A stretch of DNA of 64,000 nucleotides. It comes from Flavimobilis soli. GTDB lineage: Bacteria > Actinomycetota > Actinomycetes > Actinomycetales > Cellulomonadaceae. The position numbers and the translations under genes were made by a program. Positions 1 to 8,908 of this stretch are shown in pieces. Every line of letters begins with the position of its first letter. The first letter of the stretch is position 1. The stretch lies in assembly GCF_002564025.1 (NCBI RefSeq), contig NZ_PDJH01000001.1, positions 1,054,001-1,118,000 of the forward strand, read 5' to 3'. The notes under the pieces are model-generated. The model was not told where the DNA came from, ran no database searches, and worked only from the letters and a program-made list of their open reading frames with translations.

Positions 1-85
1 GCGGGCGGCGCCCTCGGCAGGGAACCTCAGCCGCTTCCCGGTGGTTGAGCCCACCTTCGCCAGTCACGACCAGGGACCAGTCTAG
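1..85 (-). ncRNA. ZTP (pfl) riboswitch, cut by left window edge
   Basis: Read on the minus strand, this stretch carries the conserved core of the ZTP/ZMP-sensing pfl riboswitch: CGTGACTGGCG, then a GTGG...CCACCGGGAAGCG hairpin segment, then a GC-rich linker ending CGCCGCCCGC at base 1. The family senses the purine/folate intermediate ZMP/ZTP and controls purine and one-carbon genes. It lies just downstream of purN and points out of the window, where the next minus-strand gene is probably purH (inference). The 3' pseudoknot half and expression platform are beyond the edge. Confidence 0.8.
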
Positions 86-194
86 CGGGACCGTCCTGCC
101 CCCGGCAGGGTCAGGTCACCTCGTCCGAAGCAGCACGCGAGCCTGTCGACGGCGCACGGCCCGCGGCCGGCACCAGGTCGCGGGATGCCCCGGC

Positions 195-866
195 TCAGGC
201 CCAGCCGCGACCGACGACAGCGCGACCCGCCTCGAGGCGCAGACCACCACGTGCGATGCGCCCCACCTGCGCGACGAGCATCTCGCGCTCCGCGACCTTG
301 ATGCGCTCGTGCAGAGACTCCTCGTCGTCGTCGTCGAGGACCTCGACGACCGTCTGCGCGATGATCGGGCCCGTGTCGACGCCGGCGTCGACGACGTGGA
401 ACGTCGCGCCCGTGACCCGCACGCCGTACGCGAGCGCGTCGCGCACACCGTGCGCGCCGGGGAACGACGGCAGGAGCGCGGGGTGCGTGTTGACCGTGCG
501 CCCGCCGAACTCGTCCAGGAACGCGGCTCCGAGGATGCGCATGAAGCCCGCCGACACGACGAGGTCGGGCGAGAACACACCGACGCTGCGCGCGAGGCCG
601 CGGTCCCACGCGGCGCGGTCCTCGAAGTCGGCCGGCGCGACGACCGCCGTCGGCACGCCTGCCGCACGGGCGATGTCGAGGCCGCCCGCGGACGCCTTGT
701 CCGAGACGACGCCGACGACGCGAGCGCCGTACGCGGCGTCGTCGTGCGCCGTGAGCAGCGCGGCGAGGTTCGACCCCGCCCCCGACACGAGGACGACGAC
801 GCGCGTCACGTCGGTTCGCCCTGCAACGCTCGGGTGGGACATGATCGGAACGGAGTCATCAGCCAC
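195..866 (-). CDS. purN: Phosphoribosylglycinamide formyltransferase
   Basis: PurN transfers a formyl group from 10-formyl-THF to GAR in cytosolic purine synthesis. The N-terminus VVVLVSGAGSNLAALL is the nucleotide-binding loop; HPALLPSFPGAHG contains the catalytic His region and DTGPIIAQ the conserved Asp loop. At 223 aa the length is normal (about 190-220) apart from a short N-terminal extension. The chosen start is GTG at 866; an in-frame ATG at 842 (MSHPSVAG) would remove eight residues, and neither has a strong ribosome binding site. It lies between DUF6350 upstream and a ZTP riboswitch downstream, consistent with a purN-purH arrangement. Confidence 0.95.
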   Translation of the reverse strand: MADDSVPIMSHPSVAGRTDVTRVVVLVSGAGSNLAALLTAHDDAAYGARVVGVVSDKASAGGLDIARAAGVPTAVVAPADFEDRAAWDRGLARSVGVFSPDLVVSAGFMRILGAAFLDEFGGRTVNTHPALLPSFPGAHGVRDALAYGVRVTGATFHVVDAGVDTGPIIAQTVVEVLDDDDEESLHERIKVAEREMLVAQVGRIARGGLRLEAGRAVVGRGWA

Positions 867-923
867 GGGACCGACCCTAGCGCCACCCGGCGCCGTGCCC
901 GCGCGTCAGAACGGAGCCCCTCG

Positions 924-1394
924 GTGTCGCAGAGCCCCACCCCCAGCCCGCCGACGGCCCCGCGCAAGCCCGCACGCCCCGCGCCCGAGCCTGAGCAGGT
1001 GGCGCTCGCCGCCCGGCGCTCGATGCAGCTCGGCATCGCGATGGTGCTCACGATGCTCCCGACGTTCGCAGCCTTCCCGGCGCGCATGCTCACGATCCCG
1101 TTCGGGATCGTCGCCGTCGTCGTCGGCGTGCGCGCGATCGCCGCAGGTGTGCGCGCCCGCTCGGGCAGCCTGCTCCTGCCCGCGGTCGCCGCCGGGACTA
1201 TCCTCGCCGCGGTGTTCACCCTGTCGGTCGCGTCGACCGTGCTCGTGTGGGACATCCAGGAACGGGACGCACGCTGCCGCGCCGAGGCGATCACGGTCCA
1301 GGCGCGCATCGAGTGCAACGACAGGCTCAACGCCGACCTCGAGTCGTGGCGCGACGGCCTGCTCGACCGCGCGCGGGGCGGCTCCGGGAGCTAG
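924..1394 (+). CDS. Small membrane protein, unknown function
   Basis: A 156-aa protein with a Pro/Ala-rich cytoplasmic N-terminus (about residues 1-30), then two hydrophobic helices around IAMVLTMLPTFAAF/FGIVAVVVGV and a third at LAAVFTLSVASTVLV, followed by a soluble charged tail with two Cys. It starts at GTG 924 with GGAG eight bases upstream. Codon positions are GC3-rich like true local genes. It is divergent from purN and convergent with the DUF6350 gene, whose last codons overlap it by 4 bp. No family recognised. Confidence 0.75.
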   Translation: MSQSPTPSPPTAPRKPARPAPEPEQVALAARRSMQLGIAMVLTMLPTFAAFPARMLTIPFGIVAVVVGVRAIAAGVRARSGSLLLPAVAAGTILAAVFTLSVASTVLVWDIQERDARCRAEAITVQARIECNDRLNADLESWRDGLLDRARGGSGS

Positions 1395-3223
1395 TCCGCG
1401 CTCGATGCCGCGGTCGAGGTGGTCGGCACGCTCGTGCCGGTCGCCGCGGTCGAGGTGGAGGCTGCGGTGGCGCCGGTCGGCGCGGTCGAGGTGGACGCGG
1501 CAGTCGATACGGACGCGCCGCTGGCGCCGGTCCGCGCCGTCGTCCCGCTCGCCGCCGTCCTCCCCGACGCAGCCGTCCTGCCGGTCGCGGCCGTCCTGCC
1601 CGTCGCAGCCGTCGTCCCGCTCGCGGCCGTGCCTCCCGTGGGCGCGCTGCGCGAGGTCGCCGCTGTGACACCCGAGGCCGCCGTGCGCCCCGTCGACGCC
1701 GTACGCGTCGTCGAGGTGGTCCGGCCAGTCTGCGACGAACGCACCGAGCTCGCGGTCCGGGCGGACCGTGGCGAGCGCGACGACCGCGCGGAGCGAGGCG
1801 CCGTCGGACGGGCCGAGCTGTCGCGCCCCGTCCCGCCCGAGCGCGGCGCCGTCGCGTCGCGCTCCGGTTCCGTGGCCGGCACAGCCGCGCCCTGCGGCCC
1901 CTCGTCCCGAGCGTCGTCGTCGCCTGCTGCGTCGTCTCCTGCTGCGTCCTCCTCCGGCTCGGGCACTCGACGCCAGCGGTCGCGGCTGACGAGGCTCGAG
2001 AGCCAGGCTCGCGTCGACTCGTGCCACAGCGCGAGCCAGAGCGCGACGCCCAGGAACGTCTCTGCGGACACCGCTCCGGCGACGGCCCAGCGGTCGGCGC
2101 CGACCTCCTGCATGCGCCCCGGGCCCACGGCGCCGCCCGCGACCGACGTGATCGCCCCCACGACGAGACCTGCGCAGAGCGCCGTCGTCACGGCCGCCGC
2201 GGCCGCCTGCGGCCACGACATGCCCGGGAGACGCCGTCGCACGAGGACGCCCGCGACCATGCCGAACAGCACGACGAGCAGCGGGACCACGGACCACGCG
2301 GGGTGCGGCGACGAGGAGCTGGGCAGCGCTCCGAGGAGCGGCACGACGGGCATCGGGCCGGCCTCGGCGCCGGTCGGCCCGAAGTGGCTGCCCGCGCCGA
2401 CCGCGAAGCCCGGACCGGCGATCCAGGCTGTGCCCCACGCGACGAGGTTGCCGACGTAGGTCGCCTGCGCGGCCGCGAGCACGACCGCGTCGAAGCCGGA
2501 GACGCCGAGCGCCATGACGACGTCCATCGACCGCGACCGGCCGAGGAACATCCACAGCAGGGCGAGGAAGGTCGCCGCGAGGACGAGGAACGCTGCCACG
2601 AGGAAGCCGCCGCGCAGCCCCGCGCGGACCGCGGCCGGGAGCCGGTCCGTCAGCGGGCGCACCACTCCCTCGGCGCGCAGACCGTCCGGGTGCACGACGG
2701 CCGCGGCGCCGAGCGCCGAGCCCGAGACGAGAACGCCGCCGACGACCGCCATGCCTGCCTGCGGCAGCCCGGCGTGCCCCGACACGAGCATCACGAAGAG
2801 CACGAACAGGGTGTACGCGCCGACGCCCGCGCCCCACGACGCGAGCCCCGGGTGGGCGGTGCGGCGCGCAGAGCCGTAGCAGAGCAGCCCGGCGAGCAGC
2901 GACATGCCGAGCGGGACGAGCGAGACGTCCGTGCCGCCGACGACGAGCGGGACCCCGTGCGCGAGCAGCCACAGCCCTGCCCCGGTCGACGCGGACGTGG
3001 TCCACTCGACGCCCTGGTTGGAGGGGTCGCCGGACGAGAGGACGAAGACGATCACAGCAGGCAGGACGAGCAGCGCGAGCGACGCGATCGCTGCTTGCAC
3101 GGCAGCGAGCACCCCGGTGACCCAGGGTGCTGTCTCGGTGGTTCGGGGCTCTGGCGCTGCGCCGTCCTCGATGATCCGGCGGCGCCGGCCCAGGACGGCG
3201 AGCGCGCCCGTCGGTGCGCTCAC
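1391..3223 (-). CDS. DUF6350 membrane protein (PerM-like)
   Basis: A large polytopic membrane protein of the actinobacterial DUF6350 family, often annotated as cell-division protein PerM; its biochemical role is unknown. About ten hydrophobic helices fill the first ~400 residues, starting with VLAAVQAAIASLALLVLPAVIVFVL. After about residue 430 it turns into an Ala/Thr/Ser/Arg low-complexity cytoplasmic tail with TAATGRTAASGRTAA-type repeats. The chosen start is GTG 3223 (VSAPTGALAVLG), giving 610 aa; a GTG at 3268 is possible. The position between sucD and purN is the usual actinobacterial order. Confidence 0.85.
   Translation of the reverse strand: MSAPTGALAVLGRRRRIIEDGAAPEPRTTETAPWVTGVLAAVQAAIASLALLVLPAVIVFVLSSGDPSNQGVEWTTSASTGAGLWLLAHGVPLVVGGTDVSLVPLGMSLLAGLLCYGSARRTAHPGLASWGAGVGAYTLFVLFVMLVSGHAGLPQAGMAVVGGVLVSGSALGAAAVVHPDGLRAEGVVRPLTDRLPAAVRAGLRGGFLVAAFLVLAATFLALLWMFLGRSRSMDVVMALGVSGFDAVVLAAAQATYVGNLVAWGTAWIAGPGFAVGAGSHFGPTGAEAGPMPVVPLLGALPSSSSPHPAWSVVPLLVVLFGMVAGVLVRRRLPGMSWPQAAAAAVTTALCAGLVVGAITSVAGGAVGPGRMQEVGADRWAVAGAVSAETFLGVALWLALWHESTRAWLSSLVSRDRWRRVPEPEEDAAGDDAAGDDDARDEGPQGAAVPATEPERDATAPRSGGTGRDSSARPTAPRSARSSRSPRSARTASSVRSSQTGRTTSTTRTASTGRTAASGVTAATSRSAPTGGTAASGTTAATGRTAATGRTAASGRTAASGTTARTGASGASVSTAASTSTAPTGATAASTSTAATGTSVPTTSTAASSAD
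1400..1700 (-). repeat. Thr/Ala-rich degenerate tandem repeat inside the DUF6350 gene
   Basis: The 3' end of the DUF6350 gene encodes repeated units of the form TAA(T/S)GRTAA and ASxSTAATG, with short triplet-scale degenerate DNA repeats (GCGGCCGTCCTGCC-like on the plus strand). It predicts a disordered tail likely to vary in length between strains. Confidence 0.6.
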
Positions 3224-3312
3224 CCGTCCATCGTCACCCACGCGCACGACGGCGCAGCGACCCGACACGCATCACCACGGGTCTCACACACGACGGCCTC
3301 GGGCCGGGGCGG

Positions 3313-3435
3313 CACCGATCGCCCTCACGCACACGTGACACGTGCAGCCGGGCGATCCATGCCTGCGGCGTGCCGCACGGCGCGCCACCGATCGCCTCGC
3401 TGCACACGTGACACGTGCACCCGGGCGATCCGTGC
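3313..3435. repeat. Two tandem copies of a ~50-bp dispersed inverted-repeat element
   Basis: Copy one (3313-3362) and copy two (3386-3435) share CACCGATCGCC, CACACGTGACACGTGCA and CCGGGCGATCC, 73 bp apart. Within each copy GATCGCC and GGCGATC are complementary, so each can fold into a hairpin. A third, diverged copy lies at 8909-8957. They occupy the non-coding space between sucD and DUF6350 and resemble REP/BIME-type intergenic elements. Confidence 0.75.
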
Positions 3436-3492
3436 GCCCGGCGGGTCAGGAGCGTGGAGCGGGCCCTCCGAGCCATGCCGGCCCCGGGACGC

Positions 3493-3531
3493 GACGGCGC
3501 CCGCCGGGACATGGTCCCGGCGGGCGCCGTC
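3493..3531 (-). terminator. Rho-independent-like hairpin after sucD
   Basis: A perfect 18-bp stem (GACGGCGCCCGCCGGGAC and its complement) with an ATG loop lies 15 bases past the sucD stop. There is no U-run on the minus strand, as is common for actinobacterial hairpin terminators. Confidence 0.8.
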
Positions 3532-3546
3532 GTGCTTCTGCTCGGC

Positions 3547-4437
3547 TCAGGCCGAGAGGATCTCCCGCATGATCGCGGCCGTCTCGGACGGCGTCTTGCC
3601 GACGCGCACACCCGCGGCCTCGAGGGCCTCCTTCTTCGCCTGCGCGGTGCCGGACGAGCCGGACACGATCGCACCGGCGTGGCCCATCGTCTTGCCCTCG
3701 GGGGCGGTGAAGCCCGCGACGTAGCCGACGACCGGCTTGGTGACGTGCTCCGCGATGTACGCGGCCGCGCGCTCCTCAGCGTCGCCACCGATCTCGCCGA
3801 TCATGACGATCGCCGCGGTGTCCGGGTCCTGCTCGAACGCCTCGAGCGCGTCGATGTGCGTCGTGCCGATGATCGGGTCGCCGCCGATGCCGATCGCGGT
3901 CGAGAACCCGAAGTCACGCAGCTCGTACATCATCTGGTACGTCAGCGTGCCCGACTTCGACACGAGGCCGATCTTGCCGGGGCCCGTGATGTCCGCGGGG
4001 ATGATGCCCACGTTGGACAGCCCGGGGCTGATGAGGCCGGGGCAGTTCGGGCCGATGAGGCGGACGCCCTTGGCCTGCGCGTGCGCGAAGAACTCCGCGG
4101 TGTCCGCGACCGGGATGCCCTCGGTGATGATGACGACGAGCGGCATGCCCGCGTCGATCGCCTCGATGACGGCGGCCTTGGTGTGCGCCGGCGGGACGAA
4201 GATGACCGACACGTCGGCGCCGGTCTTCTCCATGGCCTCGGCGACCGTGCCGAACACGGGCACGTCGACGGAGCCGTCACCCTTCGGGAAGGTCACGGAC
4301 GTGCCGGCCTTGCGCGGGTTCACGCCGCCGACGATGTTCGTGCCGGACGCGAGCATGCGCGTCGTGTGCTTCTGGCCCTCGGAGCCGGTCATGCCCTGGA
4401 CGACGACCTTCGAGGCGTCGTTGATGAAGATTGCCAT
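3547..4437 (-). CDS. sucD: Succinyl-CoA ligase, alpha subunit
   Basis: SucD is the CoA-binding, phospho-histidine subunit of succinyl-CoA synthetase in the TCA cycle. The 296-aa protein starts [21 protein letters not shown], has the Rossmann CoA-binding half, and carries the conserved GHAGAIVSG loop with the phosphorylated His near residue 250. It follows sucC by 32 bp and clearly forms an operon with it; a strong hairpin terminates the pair. Confidence 0.97.
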   Translation of the reverse strand: MAIFINDASKVVVQGMTGSEGQKHTTRMLASGTNIVGGVNPRKAGTSVTFPKGDGSVDVPVFGTVAEAMEKTGADVSVIFVPPAHTKAAVIEAIDAGMPLVVIITEGIPVADTAEFFAHAQAKGVRLIGPNCPGLISPGLSNVGIIPADITGPGKIGLVSKSGTLTYQMMYELRDFGFSTAIGIGGDPIIGTTHIDALEAFEQDPDTAAIVMIGEIGGDAEERAAAYIAEHVTKPVVGYVAGFTAPEGKTMGHAGAIVSGSSGTAQAKKEALEAAGVRVGKTPSETAAIMREILSA

Positions 4438-4469
4438 GTCTCGTTCGCTTCTCTCTAGTCCGGGCCGGC

Positions 4470-5648
4470 TCAGGCGTTGGCCAGCTCGGCGGCCTTGTCG
4501 GCCGCGCCGTCCATGGTGTCGACGAGGGTCACGAGCGGGTGGTTCGCCGTCTCGAGGATGCGACGACCCTCGACGACGTTGTTCCCGTCGAGACGCACGA
4601 CGAGCGGCTTGGTCGCGTGGTCCCCGAGGATCTCGAGGGCCTTGACGATGCCGTTCGCGACCTCGTCGCACGCCGTGATGCCGCCGAAGACGTTGACGAA
4701 CACGGACTTGACCTGCTCGTCGCCGAGGATGACGTCGAGGCCGTTCGCCATGACCTGGGCCGAGGCGCCGCCACCGATGTCGAGGAAGTTCGCGGGCTTC
4801 ACGCCACCGTGCTTCTCACCGGCGTACGCGACGACGTCGAGCGTGCTCATGACGAGGCCCGCGCCGTTGCCGATGATGCCGACCTGGCCGTCGAGCTTGA
4901 CGTAGTTGAGGTTCGCAGCCTTGGCCTTCGCCTCGAGCGGGTCGGTCGCCGCGGCGTCCTCGAGCTCGGCGTGGTCGGCGTGACGGAACGACGCGTTCTC
5001 GTCGAGCGAGACCTTGCCGTCGAGCGCGACGATGTCGCCGGCCTCGGTCAGGACGAGCGGGTTGACCTCGACGAGCGTCGCGTCCTCACCCTTGTAGACG
5101 TTCCACAGCTTGATGATGACCTCGGCGACCTTCGGCGCGATCGAGGCGTCGAAGCCGGCGGCGGCGACGATCTCGTCAGCCTTCGCCTGGTCGATGCCGA
5201 CCTGCGGGTCGACGGGCACCTTCGCGAGCGCCTCGGGGCGCTCGACGGCGAGCTGCTCGATCTCCATGCCGCCCTCGACCGAGCACATGGCCAGGTAGGA
5301 GCGGTTGGCGCGGTCGAGCAGGACGGAGAAGTAGAACTCCTGCGCGATGCTCGCACCCTCGGCGATCATCACGGTGCGCACGACGTGGCCCTTGATGTCG
5401 AGGCCGAGGATCTCCTCGGCACGCTGCTGCGCCTCGTCGGCGGACTTTGCGAGCTTGACGCCGCCAGCCTTGCCGCGACCGCCGGTCTTGACCTGCGCCT
5501 TCACGACGACGACGGGCGAGTTCCCGCGAGCGATCAGTTCCTCAGCGCCGCGACGGGCATCTTCGGGGGTGGTGGCGACCACGCCACCGAGCACGGGCAC
5601 TCCGTGCTTCTCGAAGATGTCGCGCGCCTGGTATTCAAACAGGTCCAC
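4470..5648 (-). CDS. sucC: Succinyl-CoA ligase [ADP-forming], beta subunit
   Basis: SucC is the ATP-grasp subunit that binds nucleotide and succinate. The 392-aa protein begins with the family signature [19 protein letters not shown], contains [16 protein letters not shown] in the ATP-grasp fold, and ends with the [14 protein letters not shown] carboxylate-binding region. The start is GTG with AAGGAC about eight bases upstream. It is the first gene of sucCD, and a perfect palindrome sits in its leader. Confidence 0.97.
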   Translation of the reverse strand: MDLFEYQARDIFEKHGVPVLGGVVATTPEDARRGAEELIARGNSPVVVVKAQVKTGGRGKAGGVKLAKSADEAQQRAEEILGLDIKGHVVRTVMIAEGASIAQEFYFSVLLDRANRSYLAMCSVEGGMEIEQLAVERPEALAKVPVDPQVGIDQAKADEIVAAAGFDASIAPKVAEVIIKLWNVYKGEDATLVEVNPLVLTEAGDIVALDGKVSLDENASFRHADHAELEDAAATDPLEAKAKAANLNYVKLDGQVGIIGNGAGLVMSTLDVVAYAGEKHGGVKPANFLDIGGGASAQVMANGLDVILGDEQVKSVFVNVFGGITACDEVANGIVKALEILGDHATKPLVVRLDGNNVVEGRRILETANHPLVTLVDTMDGAADKAAELANA

Positions 5649-5676
5649 CCTGCGTGTCCTTCCATCGGCCGGCTCG

Positions 5677-5698
5677 GGTGTCTCGACATCGAGACACC
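5677..5698. promoter_or_regulatory. Perfect 10-bp inverted repeat in the sucC leader
   Basis: GGTGTCTCGA and its exact complement are separated by CA, about 30 bp upstream of the sucC start. The size and symmetry fit either a dimeric repressor operator or a leader hairpin. The cognate regulator is unknown to me. Confidence 0.55.
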
Positions 5699-5900
5699 TT
5701 CGCCTAGCGTAGACCTCAACGAGTTGTCACGGGACCTCGGCCCTGTGTAGCCCACCTCACACCTCGTTCCCCGCCTCCCCAAGTCGACCGCGATCTGCAA
5801 GAAAGGAGCGGGACGCAACAGAAGGGGGATGAGCGCCACCAGGTCGCCCGGGTTCCGGAGCCGATTCTCGCGCAGCGCAATGACGAAGGCTTGGAGCCCG

Positions 5901-7247
5901 ATGACGAACTCTCGACGCACATCCTCTCGCCGTGCAGCCGTCAGCGCGGTCTGCGCCGTGCTCGCGCTCGCAGGGTCAGCCTTGCCGGGGCACTCGGCCC
6001 CGAACGCCCCTCCAGGGGTCAACATGACGGACACCGACCGCTCACGCATCTGGTACGGCGCGGCATCTCCCGAGGTGGAGCGCGCAGCAGAGGCCCTCTC
6101 GAACATCGCAGCCGAGAACGAGGACCTGACGGCTGGCGTCTCCCTCACCTCCGACTCGAGCATGGTTGAGATCTACCTGACTCGCGACGGGCAGTCGCTT
6201 GTCAAGACCTTGCGCAAGGCTGTCGGCACGAAGTTCGACTCGCTCATCCGAGTCATCGAGGTCGAACACTCGACGGACGAGCTACTGGCCGCGCAGGCTG
6301 CGATCACCGACGAGGCCTGGGACGATCTCGACATCACGCAACTGGCCCCCGACGTCGAGAACAACGCACTCGCCGTCGACCTCGACATTGACAAGTGGGA
6401 GTCACTCTCACAGGGGGCCGAGGTGATCGAGCTGGCTCCTGATCAGGGCAAAGCCAGCCGTCGGGCACTGAGCCCTGTGCCGCAGATCGACGTCAACGCC
6501 TTGGGTGTGCCGGTCCTCTTGCGGGAGGGAGGGACCTCGGAGCCGACAGGCACGCGCAAGGCTGACACCGCACCCTTCTACGGCGGCGCAGAGATCGTCA
6601 ATCAGACGAACGGAAGCGCTTGCTCGCTCGGTGTGCCGATCGTCTACAACTCGGTCCGGTACATGCTCACCGCCGGCCATTGCGGGAAGGCCACCTTCAA
6701 GAACGGGAAGACGACCGTCGGGTCTACGTACACGACCACATGGACCGGGACGACGAAGGACTATGGCGACTGGCAGCTGATCAAGGGCAGCACGTACTCA
6801 ATGCGCCTCTACAACGGCGCTCTGTCGTCGTCAGCCTCGCTCCCGATCTCTCGCGGGAACTTCGGGTCTCGCGCCAATGGGACGGAGCTCTGCTCGACCG
6901 GGCGCACCACCGGTCAGATCTGCAGGTATCGCGTCCTCAAGAGCCATGCGACTCGCGACGTCGCGGTGGACTCGAGAACTACGACCAAGGTGGGCTACCT
7001 CACCGTGACGATGAGTGACCCGAATCGTGACGGCGTCGGGACATGCACGGGCTTCAAGCCCGGAGACTCGGGCGGTTCCGCGTACTATGCCGACCCCGAT
7101 AAGTCCGGATACGTCCGGGTGCTCGGGATCGTGACGTCGTCGAATGACCAGTCCCCCGACGTGAAGAAGAACTGCAGCAAGGCTCGATACTCCTTCACCG
7201 AGCTCAAGGGTGTCAGAGCGTGGAATGGCGGGGTGACGACGGGATGA
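5901..7247 (+). CDS. Secreted S1-family serine protease with propeptide
   Basis: A 448-aa exported trypsin-like (chymotrypsin-fold) protease. There is a signal peptide at residues 1-33 (twin Arg, hydrophobic AAVSAVCAVLALAGSA, then GHSA), a pro-region to about residue 225, and a catalytic domain with His260 (LTAGHC), Asp287/290 (DYGDW) and Ser390 (GFKPGDSGGSAY). Cys241 and Cys261 flank the His loop as in streptogrisin/alpha-lytic enzymes. The start is ATG 5901 with GGAG five bases upstream; ATG 5880 is possible but weaker. GC is noticeably lower than its neighbours. It overlaps the next lipoprotein gene by ATGA, suggesting co-translation. Confidence 0.9.
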   Translation: MTNSRRTSSRRAAVSAVCAVLALAGSALPGHSAPNAPPGVNMTDTDRSRIWYGAASPEVERAAEALSNIAAENEDLTAGVSLTSDSSMVEIYLTRDGQSLVKTLRKAVGTKFDSLIRVIEVEHSTDELLAAQAAITDEAWDDLDITQLAPDVENNALAVDLDIDKWESLSQGAEVIELAPDQGKASRRALSPVPQIDVNALGVPVLLREGGTSEPTGTRKADTAPFYGGAEIVNQTNGSACSLGVPIVYNSVRYMLTAGHCGKATFKNGKTTVGSTYTTTWTGTTKDYGDWQLIKGSTYSMRLYNGALSSSASLPISRGNFGSRANGTELCSTGRTTGQICRYRVLKSHATRDVAVDSRTTTKVGYLTVTMSDPNRDGVGTCTGFKPGDSGGSAYYADPDKSGYVRVLGIVTSSNDQSPDVKKNCSKARYSFTELKGVRAWNGGVTTG

Positions 7248-7717
7248 TGCGCCACGCATGCGCGACACTCGCGACCGTCGTGCTCACGCTGGGCATGGGC
7301 GTGCTCGTCTCGTGCAGCGCGCCCACGCCGCCGCCAGCACCTACCCCACCCGAGCCGAGCAAGGCAGCCCCGTCGTCCCACGACGACTACCCCGAGGTGA
7401 CCGCGGAGTGCGAGGCCGAGGCGGAGTCGGCCCCGCAGGTCACGCGGCAACAGCTCGACGCGTGGACCAAGGCGGACGCCACCGTGTACCTGTGCCTCCT
7501 GTTTGACGACGGGGGATTCTCCTCGCTGGCCGCACCGTCGACCGAGACGGACCAACGGCCGCCGCTGTCGATCTACGACCCGGCTGGCCCCGGGGACGAC
7601 TACTGCTTCCCGCTCGACAACGGTTCGCGCGCCTTCCTCACCGACCGGTCGACGGTCTTGGCGACGACCGCGATCGGGTGCGACCACGGGATCAGAGAGG
7701 CGCCCGGGCAGGACTAG
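7244..7717 (+). CDS. Secreted lipoprotein, unknown function
   Basis: A 157-aa lipoprotein with a signal sequence ending at the lipobox LVSC (Cys near residue 25), then a Pro-rich linker and a small domain with three further Cys. The start ATG overlaps the stop of the S1 protease (ATGA), so the two are probably translated together and may act together at the cell surface (inference). An alternative start is the next ATG at 7247. No family recognised. Its 3' end overlaps the convergent SGNH hydrolase by 4 bp. Confidence 0.75.
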   Translation: MMRHACATLATVVLTLGMGVLVSCSAPTPPPAPTPPEPSKAAPSSHDDYPEVTAECEAEAESAPQVTRQQLDAWTKADATVYLCLLFDDGGFSSLAAPSTETDQRPPLSIYDPAGPGDDYCFPLDNGSRAFLTDRSTVLATTAIGCDHGIREAPGQD

Positions 7718-8874
7718 CCGAGCGGGCCGTCCGCGAACGCGGCGCGGGCGAAGCGCTCGCCGACGAAGCGGTGCGTCTCGGCGTCAGGGTGGAGGCTGTC
7801 GCGCAGCGGGTGCGCGGCCTCGTCCTCGGCGCCGTACAGCTCGAGACCGTCGAGCAGGTGAAGGTTCGGGTCGGTGCGGCGTCGCTCGGCGACGATCCGG
7901 GCGGTCTCGGCGCGGATCGTCTCGAGCGTGAGCCGCCCGGCAGGGACCTCGGCGGGGTCTCCGGTCGCGCGGAACCCGAGCCGACCTTCCGCCAGCGCTT
8001 CGGGGTCGAACGCCCCCGGGCCCGGTGTCGTCTCGTGGATCGCGCAGTGCAGGGGCGTGACGACGAGCAGCGGCGTGTTCGGGTGGCCGTCGCGGATCGT
8101 GTCGATGAAGCCGTGGAGGCCCGCGCGGAACGCGCGCATCCGCATGACGTCGGCGTTGACGATGTTGATGCCGAGCGAGAACGAGATGACGTCGGCCGGC
8201 AGGTCACGCATGGTGCGCGCGACGAACGGGTCGAGCAGGGCGGCTCCGCCGAAGCCGAGGTTGATCAGCTCGACGCCCGCGAGGCGGGCGGCGACCGCGG
8301 GCCACGTGCCGGTCGGGCGAGCCGCGTTGGAGCCCTGGCTGATCGAGCTGCCGTGGTGCAGCCAGGTGCGCTGGTGCGTCGTGAGCGGCTCGACGGGCCC
8401 GTTCGCGCGGACCTCGACGAGCTCGAGCGTCTCGTTGTGGGGCAGCCACACCTCGACGTCCTTGACCGTGGGCGCGAGGCCGGCGAAGGACGCCGTGAAG
8501 TCCTCCCCCGGGATGAACGTCGGCTGGCCGGTCACCATGTCGAGCTCGGTCGTGCTGCCGCCCGACGACCTCTGGCGCCCGACGACCTCGCCGTCGACGA
8601 CGAGGTCCACGCTCCCGTCCGGGCGCGCAGGCGCGCCCGCGTACGTGACGCGCGTGCGGTGCGCGACGAGCTCGACGACCGTCGCGGCCGTGCGCAGGGC
8701 GACGCGGACGCCCGCTCCCTGCGCCTCGACCATCGTCAGCTGGGGGTCGGCCGCCTGCTCGACCGCCCATGCGGGCAGCCGGTGCGGGGCGACGCCGCGG
8801 TCGGTCGGTTCGAGGCGCAGCGCACCCCGAACATGCTGCAGGTCCAGCGGGACGGTGTGCCAGGTGTCAGTCAT
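7714..8874 (-). CDS. SGNH/GDSL-type hydrolase
   Basis: A 386-aa protein with an N-terminal beta-sandwich-like domain (to about residue 165) followed by an SGNH esterase domain. Motifs: block I HHGSSISQG with nucleophile Ser177 (GSSIS in place of GDSIT), a GINIVN stretch in the block III position, and the C-terminal DSLHP catalytic Asp/His pair near residue 360. This architecture is typical of intracellular carbohydrate esterases or lipases. No signal peptide is visible. The substrate cannot be told from sequence. Confidence 0.88.
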   Translation of the reverse strand: MTDTWHTVPLDLQHVRGALRLEPTDRGVAPHRLPAWAVEQAADPQLTMVEAQGAGVRVALRTAATVVELVAHRTRVTYAGAPARPDGSVDLVVDGEVVGRQRSSGGSTTELDMVTGQPTFIPGEDFTASFAGLAPTVKDVEVWLPHNETLELVEVRANGPVEPLTTHQRTWLHHGSSISQGSNAARPTGTWPAVAARLAGVELINLGFGGAALLDPFVARTMRDLPADVISFSLGINIVNADVMRMRAFRAGLHGFIDTIRDGHPNTPLLVVTPLHCAIHETTPGPGAFDPEALAEGRLGFRATGDPAEVPAGRLTLETIRAETARIVAERRRTDPNLHLLDGLELYGAEDEAAHPLRDSLHPDAETHRFVGERFARAAFADGPLG

Positions 8875-8908
8875 CAGGTCCCTGTCTCGGTGAGCGGAGT
8901 AGCGACGG

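Noticed and set aside
906..3005. A 699-codon open frame antisense or out of frame to DUF6350
   Set aside because: Arg/Gly/Ala-rich low-complexity translation typical of shadow frames in high-GC DNA; the overlapping DUF6350 frame has membrane helices and a known family.
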